Part shown: in pieces, positions 1 to 10,900 of the stretch | How the letters are laid out: every line of letters begins with the position of its first letter | How positions within the stretch are numbered: the stretch's first letter is position 1 | Assembly: GCF_024721015.1 (NCBI RefSeq) | Contig: NZ_JANAIF010000008.1 | Span: forward strand, 1-64,000 | Source of the DNA: Xenorhabdus bovienii | GTDB lineage: Bacteria > Pseudomonadota > Gammaproteobacteria > Enterobacterales > Enterobacteriaceae | Reading direction: 5' to 3' | Length of the DNA: 64,000 nucleotides | The notes under the pieces: generated by a model | Seen by the model: the letters and a program-made list of their open reading frames with translations, nothing else | Told to the model about the DNA's origin: nothing | Databases searched by the model: none | Position numbers and translations under genes: made by a program

Positions 1-1
1 G

Positions 2-142
2 CTGGGATTTAAACATTTCCGGCGAGCTCAAACGTTATTGAGCGGTATTGAATTGGTCAGTATGTTACTATAAGGACAATATCCGCAAGAACCAGAGTGT
101 TTTCTTTCACCCGCCGACTTTTTCTATCAATTGGCTGCATAA
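2..142 (+). pseudogene. IS6-family transposase C-terminal fragment
   Basis: The frame starting at base 2 reads as the tail of an IS6-family DDE transposase: a segment beginning LGFKHFRRAQTLLSGIE and ending FFYQLAA before a TAA at 140-142, the usual closing residues of this family. An in-frame TAA at 71-73 stands where relatives have a lysine codon, so the copy is inactive even if its 5' part exists beyond the window edge. It is followed 37 bases later by a terminal-repeat-like sequence, as expected for the right end of an IS. Recognition is from family memory; the protein is seen only in part. Confidence 0.65.
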
Positions 143-178
143 AAAACAATTACATCATTTTCTCTTGCTAGCGCTCTG

Positions 179-194
179 TTAATGCGACAGAACC
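179..194. repeat. IS6-like terminal inverted repeat
   Basis: TTAATGCGACAGAACC, read on the minus strand as GGTTCTGTCGCATTAA, resembles IS6-family ends (GGTTCTGTTGCAAA type). It lies just past the transposase tail, so it probably marks the right boundary of that IS remnant. Confidence 0.55.
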
Positions 195-503
195 CGCTTG
201 GCGGCGTTATGTTTATGCGGCATCGTTAATCGGTTTAATAATGGATGACTAACATCGATGATACCGGTTTAGCCATCCATGCACCAAGGCCGTGCGCGAT
301 CTGCTGTCCTGGAAAGTTGATCTCACAACTGACTGAACGTCAATACGGCTCAGATGAGACGCTTACCAGTTATCCACAAAAACGGGAGATGAGTGTGTGG
401 GGGATCAGTTTTTCGCGTTAAGCCGAGGCGACAAAGGAGGAGAAGGCTGACACAGGAGCACTGTCCGAAAAATGTTTTGCTGAACGTTAGCCAATCTTAC
501 CTG

Positions 504-535
504 TTGGCTGCCTAACAAACCGGCAGCCAATTTTT
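504..535 (+). terminator. Rho-independent terminator, plus strand
   Basis: A perfect 9-bp stem, TTGGCTGCC (504-512) with GGCAGCCAA (522-530), is followed by TTTTT. The T-run is on the plus side, so it would stop transcription entering from the IS side toward tccC rather than end tccC itself. Confidence 0.6.
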
Positions 536-550
536 GCTAACTTGCCTGCG

Positions 551-566
551 CTAATGCGACAGGACC
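551..566. repeat. Second IS6-like end, six bases past tccC
   Basis: CTAATGCGACAGGACC differs from the end at 179-194 at two of 16 positions and has the same orientation. It lies six bases from the tccC stop codon, suggesting an IS once inserted directly downstream of the toxin effector gene. Confidence 0.45.
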
Positions 567-572
567 TTAAGT

Positions 573-3416
573 TTACAACTCCTTAAAGATGTTGTTTTTA
601 AGCTCTTCAAGTTTTTGTTTGTTGATGGTTCTCATTTGATTAGCTACGTTCTTTCCCAGTTCGTTAGAGACGAGATCTTTATGCTCGGTCGCTACTTTGG
701 ATAGTTGTTCAGCTGTATGAACAACTCCGGTGGCCTTCCAGAGTGCTGATGCGCTCATAAGGGCGAACCTCAAGGGAAGATTAGGTCCCGCCGCTATGGC
801 AGCCGTGTCCAATGCTCCTGCAACAGCTACTCCTGTCGCTACAGAGACCTTCAAACCGGTTGTAGTTTCATCGGAACGTCTCACAATTTCCTCTGCAAGT
901 TCATTTTGCTTGTGGGTGGGAAGAGTGGCAACCACCGCGCCTGTATGAACAACTTTTTTGGTGGCAGTAATGACGTTACCTAAATTGTTGTACGCGTCGA
1001 CAACTGCCGATTCTGCCAAACTAGTTTTATTAACCTCTGACAAGTCTTTATGGACTGCAAATTGTGCAGCCTCACTTGCCACCTCTGCCCCTTTAATGAT
1101 GGTCTTGGCACCCGGTATTTCACCTTTTGATATGTGAACAGCAGCATCATATCTGCCAGTGAATGCACCTGTGATTTTATCAGCAACGTTCAAGGATACC
1201 TCTTTAGATTTGGCAATCCATTGATTGGCTAGCTTCTCTCCCGGAGTTACTAGTCGCGAGGTTTCTTGTTGAGGAGAGGAGGTGTTATCCCTACCTGGTT
1301 GTTGACTATATGCATAGGCTGCATAACCTGCTCCACCAACACCTTTAATTACTGTTTTCCACATCAAACCAAGATAGTCACTATAACTAACAGGATTATT
1401 TCTCACCATCCTGAACAGGTTGAGCCCGTCCACCGTTCCTGCCGGGTCGGCGCTCAGCCACCGTCCCGCCCACGGTTGGTAATAACGATAACCGTAGTAG
1501 TACAGCCCCGTCGCATCCCGCTCTTTTCCGGAGTACCGGACCGTCTTATAATCAACCTCCGTCTGGCTGCGGGCCGTCAGGATGGCGGTGCCGCCGTACG
1601 GATAGTACTCCTCCAGGTTGATGATGTTCCCTTCTCCGTCCACTTCAAGCCCGTTGCTGCCCAGCAGATTGTCGTAGCTATAACGTATCTGGTCGTTATT
1701 GATGACTGTCGGTAACCCGGCCTCCCAGTGCAGTACGCGCACCTGCGCCTGGCCCGCTTCGCCCACCGTGATAACCTGAAGGTTCTCTTTTTCTGCACTC
1801 CCGTTGATGGTCGTGCGCAGTTCTAAACCCAGCAAGTAAACCACCCGCTGCGTCTGTACAGCCTCGTTCACCTTCTGCGCATTCACCTTCAGGATACGCT
1901 GACTGCTGTTGTCATAGCGGTAGCTTTCGCCGTCGTCTACTGCGCCTTCACTCGTCACCGGCATCACCTTCAGCAGCTCCCCGCGCGGTGTCCAGGCAAG
2001 CGTCCGCCCCGGCAGCAGCGTTTTCTGGTGCCCCCCGGCCGTAAACAGCGCGTCCACTTTCGAGGCATCTTCCGTAAGCTGGCTCAGTACTCCGCGGTTG
2101 CTGCGGTCGCTGACCGTAATGGCGGTGGTGTAGCGGTTATTCGTTGCCAGGGCGCAGTGACGTATCTGCACTAGGTTACCGCCGGTGTCATAGGTATAAG
2201 AGCGGGTGTAATTGGTGTACGCTGAACTGTCGGTGGAGAGGGGAACGGTGACGGAAGGTAAGCGGCTGCCCTGCTGCCCGGCATTGGCCATCTCTCGCCC
2301 GGTGGCACTGACCAGCTGATACAGGCTGTCGTAACTATAGGTGTTCTCCGGCACCACTTTCTGATTGCGCCAGAAGCGAGTGGCTTCCGCCTCGTTGGTA
2401 AGGCGCTGCACGTTACCTACAGGGTCGTATTCATAACGCAGATCCTGCAACACTTTCTCCCCCTGAACATGCCCCTGTGGGCGTTCGGTTTTTATGCCTA
2501 CAAGACGCTGCGTCTCAGGTTCATAGGTGTAGGCAGTCACCACACCGTTGCCGTGCTCTTCGCGCAGTTTTTGCCCTGTGGCCGAATAGGCCAGAGATTT
2601 TACGATGGCCTGCTCTTGTTGCCCTTTCAGTGACAGCCAGCTGCCCGTCAGCAGGCCTGCCACGTCATACGCCAGCCGTTGTACGTTACCCATCGCATCG
2701 GTGGTGGTCAGTACCGTGCTGGTGGCATCCGCCGTGCTCAGGGTGGTGAAGCTTTCCGGTGCCAGCCGGTCGTTCCAGGCGGATTCCTTGTCGCCCAGCC
2801 AGTCTGCGTTTAAACCGTCTGGTAACAATTGGCGCGTGATGGACAGCGGCACGCCGTTAAGCGCAATACTGTTTGTCTGGTTCAGTCCGGCGGTGTCATA
2901 GTGACGCACGCATTGCCCGACCAGGTTGCTGTTCTTCTCCGCCTGACTGTTCCCGGCCCAGACAAAACGTTCCGTGATACGAGCGACTTCGCCAGCAGGC
3001 TGTTCGGTGATACTGAACGGGCGGCCGGGTAAGGTTTCATGCTCATATTGCCAGGTACGGGTGACCTCGGTTGCATTGATGGCCAGTACGGGGCGCCCCG
3101 TAATATCATTCAGCATCAGGGTATTACCCGCATCGACACTCCTTATGCGCACCACTTCGCCTGTCAGTGCCGTCTCATAAACCATATTAGGATTGACGGT
3201 ACTATCCGTCTGCTGTAAGTCAAACAGGCGCGGGTCAATGCTGTGCGCCAACTGACCGGCGAGGGTAAACCGATGGCGGGTGATCCGTTCATCGGTGGTG
3301 GCGGGGGTATTTGGGTGGCGGTGATAACGGAGCTCGCGAACGGTCAGCCCCCGGTTATCCAGAACCGTCACTTCCGGCGTTTTTTGATGCAGGTTATCGC
3401 CTCTGTTTATAGTCAT
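573..3416 (-). CDS. tccC: TccC-like Tc toxin C subunit with unrecognised C-terminal effector
   Basis: This is the TcC component, which forms with TcB a closed Rhs/YD-repeat shell and delivers its cleaved C-terminus into the host cell. Residues 1 to about 685 are the conserved core: the typical TccC start MTINRGDNLHQKTPEV, YD motifs such as YEYDPVGN, and a signature block ending RNNPVSYSDYLG that precedes the autoproteolytic cut. Residues from about 686 to 947 are the hypervariable cargo. It has Ala/Val-rich hydrophobic stretches near 850-890 and a charged Lys/Glu-rich end, and matches no ADP-ribosyltransferase, deamidase or glycosyltransferase motif I recognise. The cargo DNA looks more AT-rich than the core. 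AAGGAAAGGG lies just before the ATG. Last gene of the operon. Confidence 0.93.
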   Translation of the reverse strand: MTINRGDNLHQKTPEVTVLDNRGLTVRELRYHRHPNTPATTDERITRHRFTLAGQLAHSIDPRLFDLQQTDSTVNPNMVYETALTGEVVRIRSVDAGNTLMLNDITGRPVLAINATEVTRTWQYEHETLPGRPFSITEQPAGEVARITERFVWAGNSQAEKNSNLVGQCVRHYDTAGLNQTNSIALNGVPLSITRQLLPDGLNADWLGDKESAWNDRLAPESFTTLSTADATSTVLTTTDAMGNVQRLAYDVAGLLTGSWLSLKGQQEQAIVKSLAYSATGQKLREEHGNGVVTAYTYEPETQRLVGIKTERPQGHVQGEKVLQDLRYEYDPVGNVQRLTNEAEATRFWRNQKVVPENTYSYDSLYQLVSATGREMANAGQQGSRLPSVTVPLSTDSSAYTNYTRSYTYDTGGNLVQIRHCALATNNRYTTAITVSDRSNRGVLSQLTEDASKVDALFTAGGHQKTLLPGRTLAWTPRGELLKVMPVTSEGAVDDGESYRYDNSSQRILKVNAQKVNEAVQTQRVVYLLGLELRTTINGSAEKENLQVITVGEAGQAQVRVLHWEAGLPTVINNDQIRYSYDNLLGSNGLEVDGEGNIINLEEYYPYGGTAILTARSQTEVDYKTVRYSGKERDATGLYYYGYRYYQPWAGRWLSADPAGTVDGLNLFRMVRNNPVSYSDYLGLMWKTVIKGVGGAGYAAYAYSQQPGRDNTSSPQQETSRLVTPGEKLANQWIAKSKEVSLNVADKITGAFTGRYDAAVHISKGEIPGAKTIIKGAEVASEAAQFAVHKDLSEVNKTSLAESAVVDAYNNLGNVITATKKVVHTGAVVATLPTHKQNELAEEIVRRSDETTTGLKVSVATGVAVAGALDTAAIAAGPNLPLRFALMSASALWKATGVVHTAEQLSKVATEHKDLVSNELGKNVANQMRTINKQKLEELKNNIFKEL

Positions 3417-3442
3417 AAACCCTTTCCTTGATAGAGTAGTTA

Positions 3443-3469
3443 ACCTTCCCCCGCACCTGGCAGGAAGGT
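3443..3469 (-). other. Intercistronic hairpin tcaC-tccC
   Basis: ACCTTCC (3443-3449) pairs with GGAAGGT (3463-3469) across a 13-base loop in the gap between tcaC and tccC. No T-run follows on the minus strand, so it is more likely an mRNA processing or stability element than a terminator. Confidence 0.4.
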
Positions 3470-3495
3470 GTGATTATTTAACGTTATCGTGTTAA

Positions 3496-6400
3496 TTAAG
3501 AGAGCGTGTCGTTTTCATCCTCATTCACGACAAACCAGGGGGTCAGCAGGTTTTGACGCAAATATCCCTTGGCGGTTCTCACCTGGTATTCCCGGCCGAG
3601 CGGGTCATAGCGGTGTGTATCAGCATATAAATCCTGCCGTGCACTGTCATCACTAATGTACTGCCAGTCATTCAGGAAAAAGGGCTGGTAGGTTCGAACC
3701 GGTTGTCCTTTGCCGTCATACTCTGTCCGGCCTGAGACCGCCCAGCGGGTTGTGGTATGGGCTACGAGGGGCGCTCCTTTCGCGTCCGTGATCAGGCTGC
3801 CATCTGCCGCGCGTTGCCAGGCTTCTCCCGGCGCATGGTAGACTGCACTTTGCAATAAACGCCCGAAGCCGTCGCTGTAGGTGACGCTCTTGCGCAGTTG
3901 CTGCTCAGGATCAGTGTCATAACGGTCAGTGGCCAGCGTCAGGACATGGACGGGTTCCCGTGAATCGGCCAATGCCTGCCCATTCAGCACAATGCCCTGA
4001 CGTTGCACCCAGCGACGGAAACCCAGCGCACAAACCCGCTTATCTTCCGTCACTACCCCCGCGTCAAGCAGTGCCTGCCACGTAAAGCCGGCTATATATT
4101 CCTGACAGGTGTGCGCCAACGGCATCCAACTCAGCGGCACATAGACCATGCAGTTGGCGACCGGAAGATCCGGTTTCAAGTCGAGGGCTTCCTCCACTGA
4201 GGACGGTGGCGTAAATGGGCGGTCTTCAGGCGGGGTGTAACCCTGCGGAGTCCCTTCCTCAGTACCCCAGAACCGGCCGGATGACACCTGCCCCAGCGCG
4301 GTCAGCGTGATGTGTTGCTGATTATCATTGGCATTGGTTATCTGAACAGGGGTCAGGAAGCGGTAATCATAGGTGGCATCCGTGTACAGACCCGCCGCAT
4401 CCTGCATACGGACGACCGCACAGTAATGGGTATCCCAATGGAGGGTGTTTTTGCCAATCTGCACCGTCGTCCGCTGAGCCAACGGACGGTAAAACGCCTC
4501 AGCCCCGCCGTAATCGGTATATCCCTGACGGGCGACCCAGACCGCCGATTCTGCACCCGTATTGAGCGGACGTGAAACATGCAGATAACCCGCCTCGATT
4601 AATTTCTTTTCCAGGGCTTCCGGGCTCAATGCGCCATTAAAGGCCTGCAAGGCCAACTCATCAAAAACCGCAGTTTCGGTATAAGCCACCAGCGCCTGTC
4701 GGGTCGGTTTTTCTTCGGTTCCGGTCGTTCCGGTATAAGCCACGCGTTGATGCCCTAAATAGGTCAATGGCGTGCCCGGTGCTATCAAACTGTTCTCTGC
4801 CAGCAAGTCCTCCAGGGTGAAACCCTCACGGGGTACCCGCGCTGCCGGATAGCCCCAGGCATCGCTTCGCACGACATCAGGCAGTCCCAGCACCTGATAT
4901 TCCGTATCAGTCAGGTGATGGTAATGTTGCCGTTGCCGGGTAAGCCGCAATTGCTGTTGCTGATCATCATAGCTGCTGTCGAATAACGTCGCCGGCAGCG
5001 TATCCGGGTAAGTTGACACCGCGGGCTTAGGACGACGGGGATAAGCAATGTCGACGGTCTCCCGTGGGAAACCGTAGCGGTCACTGTTCAGCACCACCTG
5101 TTGATGGCATTGCGGATCATCGGCAATCCGTTCGTACTGCCAGGTTCTCTGTTCAATCACACTCGGCCAGACTGTCGGTGAGTTACCCGGTAAACCCGTC
5201 AGAAGCCGAACCTGGGGCCGACTGTCCATAACGGTATAGGGGATACCCGCCTGCGCTGTGCCATCGTCGCCATAGACCTCACTGTGCCGCGGTTGGCCTT
5301 GCAACGCCCGGTGCAGCCAGTAAGCCTCTTCCGTCGAGGGAACGAGCGTGACATCTTGTTCTTTATCAGGGTCAAAATGCGTAAAACGGCAGGTAAAGGG
5401 CGGGAAAGCCTGTTTGTCACCGTGCCAGAATTCCTCCGCCAGCAGGGCATCAACGGTGGGGATCCCAGTAGCAAACCAGCTGATCGTGATGGCTGGCGGC
5501 AGGGGATCGGTGACTGACGAATGGGTTGCCTGTGCCAGCTTGTCGGTATCTTTCTGGCTGACCCGGCCAAATCCCCGAAACTCACGCTCCCGGCCATCCC
5601 AGGCACCATGGGCATAATTCTGCTCTGAGGTCAGCCGGTTACCCGTGATTTCATCCCGTACTTCAGTGCGCCACAACACATGGATAGGAAAGGGCAGATA
5701 ACTGGTCACAGAACGCCCCACGCTTTCGGCCTGGTGTTTTTCATCCAGCCAGAACTGCGCTGAACTGCGGTAAAACAGGGTGGTCTCCGCGCCCATATTG
5801 TTGTTGATGGTATTCAGCAGCCCGGGTTTGTGTTGAGTCATATCCAACCGCCAGTGCTGCACCGTCATATGGGGAACAGTCAGAATAATGCTGGATACGC
5901 CCAATCCCTGCGTGTCGGCGATGTGTAACTGACACGTCCGGTCAAACCGGACATTCTCAGGCAGATTGATGCGCACCGGCGCCGCAAATTGATTGCCGCT
6001 TTCATTCATAAACAACTCCAGATAGGTGCTGTGGACATAGAGAATATCGGTGGTGCCGGAACCCTCTATATCGGCCAAATACACCTGATCGGGATTAAAG
6101 TTTTTGGCTGAAACCGTCAATCCGGCCAGTCTGATGGGTTCCCCAAAACGGCCGTGTCCAAGATTAGGCCAGCACATCACGCCGTCAGCGGCAATCTCCA
6201 CCAGATGTTGCTGACCGGAACCCAGCATATCGGCAAAGGCGACCAGTTTTCGTTCATCCGTACCGGGGATCGGTAATGTCATGCCGTCGGACTGGATAAC
6301 GGTGTTGCCTTTTTTCCAGCCCGTTGGTTGGTTAGCATACAGGCGTACACTGCGTGGCCCAATCATGACCAGATCAGCCAGCCCCGCGCCAGTCAGGTCG

Positions 6401-7941
6401 GCCAGTTGTGCCTGAGGGTGAAAATACTCAACCGGTAAGGCGGATAGCGGGATAAAAGGAGACCACTGTCCGTTTGGCGCCATCGAGTGATAGCCATTGA
6501 CTCCGGCAGAGGTCACGACCCAATCCAGCTTGCCATCCCCGTTGATGTCCATCAGCGAGGCATTATTCTGCTGGGCGGGGATCTGCGGCAGCGGTTTTAT
6601 CTCCCCATAGGCCACGGCATTGCGTACTTCCGCCGAGGTGTCACGTATGGGAGAGCGATACCACCACGCATGGGGCGCGTCCTGATAAAGGATGCCCGGC
6701 AACCCTTCGCCATACAGGTCAACGAACTGATACGGCTGTAGGTGATTTAATTTGTCCAACTGCGGCATAGGCTGCCAGGCCGGCAACGACACCGTATCCA
6801 GCCGTTGATAATCCAGTTCCAGCGGCGGCAGGGTGACGGGCGTCCCGTCATTTTCATGGGCCACCTGACGGGCCGAAACCAAGGTACTGATACTGTGATT
6901 GGGATCGTAACTTAGCATCAGACATGAGACTAATGCAGGCACTTCGCTGGTCTCATTTTTACCCGCCAGCGCATTCAAGCGATGAAACATCAGCACCTGC
7001 CGGCACAAGCGGCGGGTACGAATTTCAAAACCGTATTCAAAGCGGGAGAAACAATCTTGGCGAACAGGCCAGTTTCCAGACGTTGCCTGAAACGCAGGCA
7101 CGTCATACAGCGAACTTGTCCGTTCGCCGTAATCAAACACCAGATGAAACAGCCACTGGTCATTGGCAGGCAGCGCCTTATCCAGGGCAAACAGGCTTGC
7201 CTGTGGCGTGATATTGCCGTAGTGAACCTGCATCAAATAGCGCTGTGCAGCGGATAACGGGTGCTGTCCTTTTTCAGGCTCATCGCAGCCGGCGTCATCT
7301 TCGGCACGGTATTGGTAGTAAACATGCTCGCCGGTGGGCGTCACGGTTTCTTCCAGTAGCCATTGGGCAATCTGGCTCTCGTCAGCCGGATTAGCCACCC
7401 GGGCATGGGCATTTTTGCCAAAGAGATGCACTTGACCATCGGAACTGAGCATCACCCAAAAAGGTTTTTGTGTACTGCTCTGTACTGGCTGCCAATATTC
7501 CAGCTGGCTGAAATCATGAACGATACGGGGCTGATAACGGGTCACCTGCCAGTTCTCATCTAACGTGACGCCCTGCAACTGGTTTGTGGTGCGGATATCC
7601 GGCTTGCCCTGTTTGTTTGGGGCAACATGCATTACCTCACCCATCGGACACAAAAAGGTATCGTTGCCCTCATAACGCGGCACCCCGTGTGAGGTACGCA
7701 GGCTGACAGCCATGGAAGCACAGTGCCACCCCATGCCAAAAGCGCCATTACCGCTGCCGCTGCTGTAGGTGAGGGATAGCGCAGGGGCAGTGCCGCGCCC
7801 GCTGGAAATGGGTAGTGGCAGTGATAACGTCACCATTCCATTGGAACCACCAGTAGTAAGAGATTCGCCTATTCCCTGAATAGCCCCACCGCCTTTAGGT
7901 AGTGATGGTGCTGCTATCGTAATATCTTGACTATTTTGCAT
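3496..7941 (-). CDS. tcaC: TcaC-like Tc toxin B subunit (SpvB / TcdB-mid domains)
   Basis: This is TcB, the half-shell that docks on the TcA pore through a beta-propeller and encloses the TccC cargo. About 1481 aa, close to Photorhabdus TcaC (1485 aa, from memory). The N-terminal SpvB-type region begins SLPKGGGAIQGIGE; an FG-GAP/VCBS-like motif, DINGDGKLDWVV, lies near residue 475; the middle carries the TcdB mid-N/mid-C regions (SSAQFWLDEKHQ, REFRGFGRV); the end is YD-repeat-like (SDGFGRLLQSA, YDPLGREYQV). I chose the ATG at 7941 because GGAG lies six bases before it; an in-frame ATG four codons upstream has no such spacing. It follows tccB copy 2 by 41 bases. Intact. Confidence 0.95.
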   Translation of the reverse strand: MQNSQDITIAAPSLPKGGGAIQGIGESLTTGGSNGMVTLSLPLPISSGRGTAPALSLTYSSGSGNGAFGMGWHCASMAVSLRTSHGVPRYEGNDTFLCPMGEVMHVAPNKQGKPDIRTTNQLQGVTLDENWQVTRYQPRIVHDFSQLEYWQPVQSSTQKPFWVMLSSDGQVHLFGKNAHARVANPADESQIAQWLLEETVTPTGEHVYYQYRAEDDAGCDEPEKGQHPLSAAQRYLMQVHYGNITPQASLFALDKALPANDQWLFHLVFDYGERTSSLYDVPAFQATSGNWPVRQDCFSRFEYGFEIRTRRLCRQVLMFHRLNALAGKNETSEVPALVSCLMLSYDPNHSISTLVSARQVAHENDGTPVTLPPLELDYQRLDTVSLPAWQPMPQLDKLNHLQPYQFVDLYGEGLPGILYQDAPHAWWYRSPIRDTSAEVRNAVAYGEIKPLPQIPAQQNNASLMDINGDGKLDWVVTSAGVNGYHSMAPNGQWSPFIPLSALPVEYFHPQAQLADLTGAGLADLVMIGPRSVRLYANQPTGWKKGNTVIQSDGMTLPIPGTDERKLVAFADMLGSGQQHLVEIAADGVMCWPNLGHGRFGEPIRLAGLTVSAKNFNPDQVYLADIEGSGTTDILYVHSTYLELFMNESGNQFAAPVRINLPENVRFDRTCQLHIADTQGLGVSSIILTVPHMTVQHWRLDMTQHKPGLLNTINNNMGAETTLFYRSSAQFWLDEKHQAESVGRSVTSYLPFPIHVLWRTEVRDEITGNRLTSEQNYAHGAWDGREREFRGFGRVSQKDTDKLAQATHSSVTDPLPPAITISWFATGIPTVDALLAEEFWHGDKQAFPPFTCRFTHFDPDKEQDVTLVPSTEEAYWLHRALQGQPRHSEVYGDDGTAQAGIPYTVMDSRPQVRLLTGLPGNSPTVWPSVIEQRTWQYERIADDPQCHQQVVLNSDRYGFPRETVDIAYPRRPKPAVSTYPDTLPATLFDSSYDDQQQQLRLTRQRQHYHHLTDTEYQVLGLPDVVRSDAWGYPAARVPREGFTLEDLLAENSLIAPGTPLTYLGHQRVAYTGTTGTEEKPTRQALVAYTETAVFDELALQAFNGALSPEALEKKLIEAGYLHVSRPLNTGAESAVWVARQGYTDYGGAEAFYRPLAQRTTVQIGKNTLHWDTHYCAVVRMQDAAGLYTDATYDYRFLTPVQITNANDNQQHITLTALGQVSSGRFWGTEEGTPQGYTPPEDRPFTPPSSVEEALDLKPDLPVANCMVYVPLSWMPLAHTCQEYIAGFTWQALLDAGVVTEDKRVCALGFRRWVQRQGIVLNGQALADSREPVHVLTLATDRYDTDPEQQLRKSVTYSDGFGRLLQSAVYHAPGEAWQRAADGSLITDAKGAPLVAHTTTRWAVSGRTEYDGKGQPVRTYQPFFLNDWQYISDDSARQDLYADTHRYDPLGREYQVRTAKGYLRQNLLTPWFVVNEDENDTLS

Positions 7942-7982
7942 ATAAAGCTCCATGTTGGCTTCTCTGATCAGATTCTCATTAC

Positions 7983-10900
7983 TTACTGCTGACGAAAGTG
8001 TTTATTATTTTCTCTAACCAAACCAGACACCTCATGAGTAAATGCTGTATTACCCGTCTGAGCGGTATAACGAAACTCTATGACAATGTCTTTCAGTGCA
8101 TTAATAAGCCTAGATTGTTGAAGTTTATCTGCGCGGGGAAAATCCAGACGCCAAGAAGATATCGCTCCGGTTCCTTCAAAAGGCAGGTAACGTTCGTCAT
8201 TTATATTGGCGTATAACACCCCAGTTTTATTCTCCTGATTAGAGATAACGATACTTTGACTAACCCGAGGATTGGAAAGAATACTGGCAGGCTTAATGGG
8301 TATGTCTCCGCCTTGCTCCGGATAGTAATACTTCAGAGCGGCCATATCAGGGCTGAGAAGGGTTTCACTTGATGTCTGAGTCAGCGTCGCTTTTATTTCT
8401 TCATAGGGGCCAAGTAACAGAGGCATATTAATCGATATGTTGACTATCTGACGCAGGTAATGCCCAGGATAGTCACGATCAAAATCTAAAGGTGACAAAC
8501 TGAAATCAAATTGTCCCGTTTCTCTGATTTTTTCCACGACTTCATCCCATGTCAGAGAATCAATCGAGTTTTCCACCCACTGCTTCAATGAGACTGTTTT
8601 TACAATTTCCAGACGTCGGTCGTGGCGCTTTAAGTATGTACTTTCCATGTTTAATAGTTGTAGCTTCAACGCCTCACCCGCAGTCAGACCAAAATAGTTA
8701 TCAAACCACACATTAGGTTGAATAAAGCGAGCCTCATAGTCCCCCATTTCATACCGCCAGCACGCTTCAACACTCAGACACAGAGAAGTGACTGCATCAT
8801 AGGCCTGAAAATAGAAGGTAGACATCTGACTGATCAACCATTGATACAGTGCTGAACCCGTGGTACGTGTCAGCAGGAGTTGATAACGCACTTTGGCTTG
8901 CTCTTGTTCTTTACGAGCTTGATCAAGTTGCACCTGAACCATTCTCTTTGCATTTTGAGCACTTTTAATTTGTTCATCGAGCATCTCACCTTCAGCAGCA
9001 GCCTGATCATGCTGAAATTGCCACTCTTCACGGCGTCGCCGATATTGTTCGCTTTCTGAGGTGACATAAGACATTACTCTTTTTTCGCTAGCGGAAATGC
9101 GATGCGCCCAGCCGAGTGCCCTGGCAGGTCCCCCCCAAACTGAGCCTCCCACGCTAGTACCGAATAGATTTGGCACGAGATCGGCAATCGATGCCGCAGA
9201 TTCCATTCCCGCTGAAGCTTGTTCATAAGGGATAGTTTCCTTACGCTTATCCATTGAGTCTCTTTCTGCGGAAGAAATGTCATCGTCCTTGAGCTTGCGG
9301 TAATACGCTTGCCGCTCGGTGACGACTTTTTTACTTGAAATCAACGTATCAATAGCAGCTTGCTGTTGTTCCAACGCGACTTCCTGTAGCTGTACCGCAA
9401 AGGCTGACAGTTCATCCATCTGCGATTGAACCAGTTCTTCCTGTAATGCCTGTTCCTTCTGTTCACGATACTGCCTGACCAGATCACCAAAGCGGGTCAA
9501 TGTCTCCACCGCGCTCTGTACCCGTGGTAACAGGGCGCGGAAGCGATACGGCAATATCGGCGCCAATGCACTGACGGCTCGCTGTGACAGGCCTGAAGCA
9601 CTGCTTTGCGCTCGTAGCAGGTCACGTGGGTTCACTGGTGCCGCATACATCTCAAGCAACATCGGTTTGCCATCTATTGTCAGATTGTTGTGCAATGTAT
9701 CCAAACGCTGTTGCAACGTATCCCACAGTGCTATCAAGTCTGGATTGACCGGTGTGCGAAACACTTTAGGATCATCCAGTACCTTCCAGTGTTCATTTCG
9801 TACTTTGCTCATTTCTGGCAACATTTCCGGTAAAAAACGCGCCAGCGATCCATCCAATACGGTTGCGTCAGTCGACAACGCTTCCAAGGTCTTCGGTGTC
9901 CAGCGCGAGGCAACCAGCACATCTGGACGAGGCCCTAGTAATGATGTAACGCGTGAATAGTGTATCCGTGCCTCCGTCAGTGCATCCCGCGTCAGGCGGC
10001 GGTACAATGCATCTCCCTGCGCCAGAATGTTGCGGGCATATTCCATGAATATCGCTTTCTTGTAACGTTCCGGCGTTGAATAGCAGATAGCATCCGGATC
10101 AGCCACACGCCCTGCTTCCTGCTCCCAGGCATAACTTCCTGGCTCCAGCAGCGGACATACCCGCCAATAAGGTGTTTTGTTGGCATTATCTTCGCCTTCA
10201 TGCACACGGATCTGTGGATTAAAGATGTAGTGATACCAGTTTTCCGCATCACGATAACTAAACTCTTGATGCAGACGGTTGGCTACGGCATGAGGAATAT
10301 GGAAGAAAATTTCCCAGAAATAACGACCATTGGCGCCATGAAAATCCAGTGTATTCGGAACACCTACAGCATTCGATGGAGGCGCTACTTCAAGTGTATT
10401 TTGTGCTTCCCAACTAAATAAATTGTCCAAAGATAAAGAAGCACGGGCAACAAGTTGAGCTGCAAAAGTGGTATTAAGACGGATATGAGTTAGGTCAGGT
10501 AACTTTTGATCTTGCAGAGCGAGATATTCCCCTCCGTTTTCCTGGATAATATTGGGGAAAGTTGAATCTTTGGCGTAATAGTATGCAGAATCACAAACGT
10601 TTATTTTAGATCTAAAGAATTTTGCATAGATTGCAAGTACGTTACCCCCAGCAGGTGGCTCCAGAATATCTTCTACTTTAATGCATTGCAGACGTGAATC
10701 GAGTGTTAATACTTTTCTTACATATCGACTAGGCCTATCATCCAATTCATACATCACATCAAATGAGCCATTTTTACCCTCTGTATTTTTTCTACCAAAG
10801 AGGACAAGGGCAGTTAATTTCAGCTTGTCAGTCGGCCAATCAGGATAAATTGCTAGCACAATTGGCGTAGACCAGGTGTTATTTAGTTTTTGATAAATAA

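Larger units (their letters stand above)
195..572. other. Intergenic remnant DNA, no intact gene
   Basis: No convincing gene was found in any frame; short open stretches are broken by stops. The stretch holds a terminator-like hairpin at 504-530 and a second IS-end-like sequence at 551-566, so it looks like decayed mobile DNA downstream of the Tc operon. Confidence 0.5.

Noticed and set aside
1266..1715. 149-codon plus-strand frame inside tccC
   Set aside because: Antisense shadow of a well-conserved Rhs core; no SD or recognisable domain.
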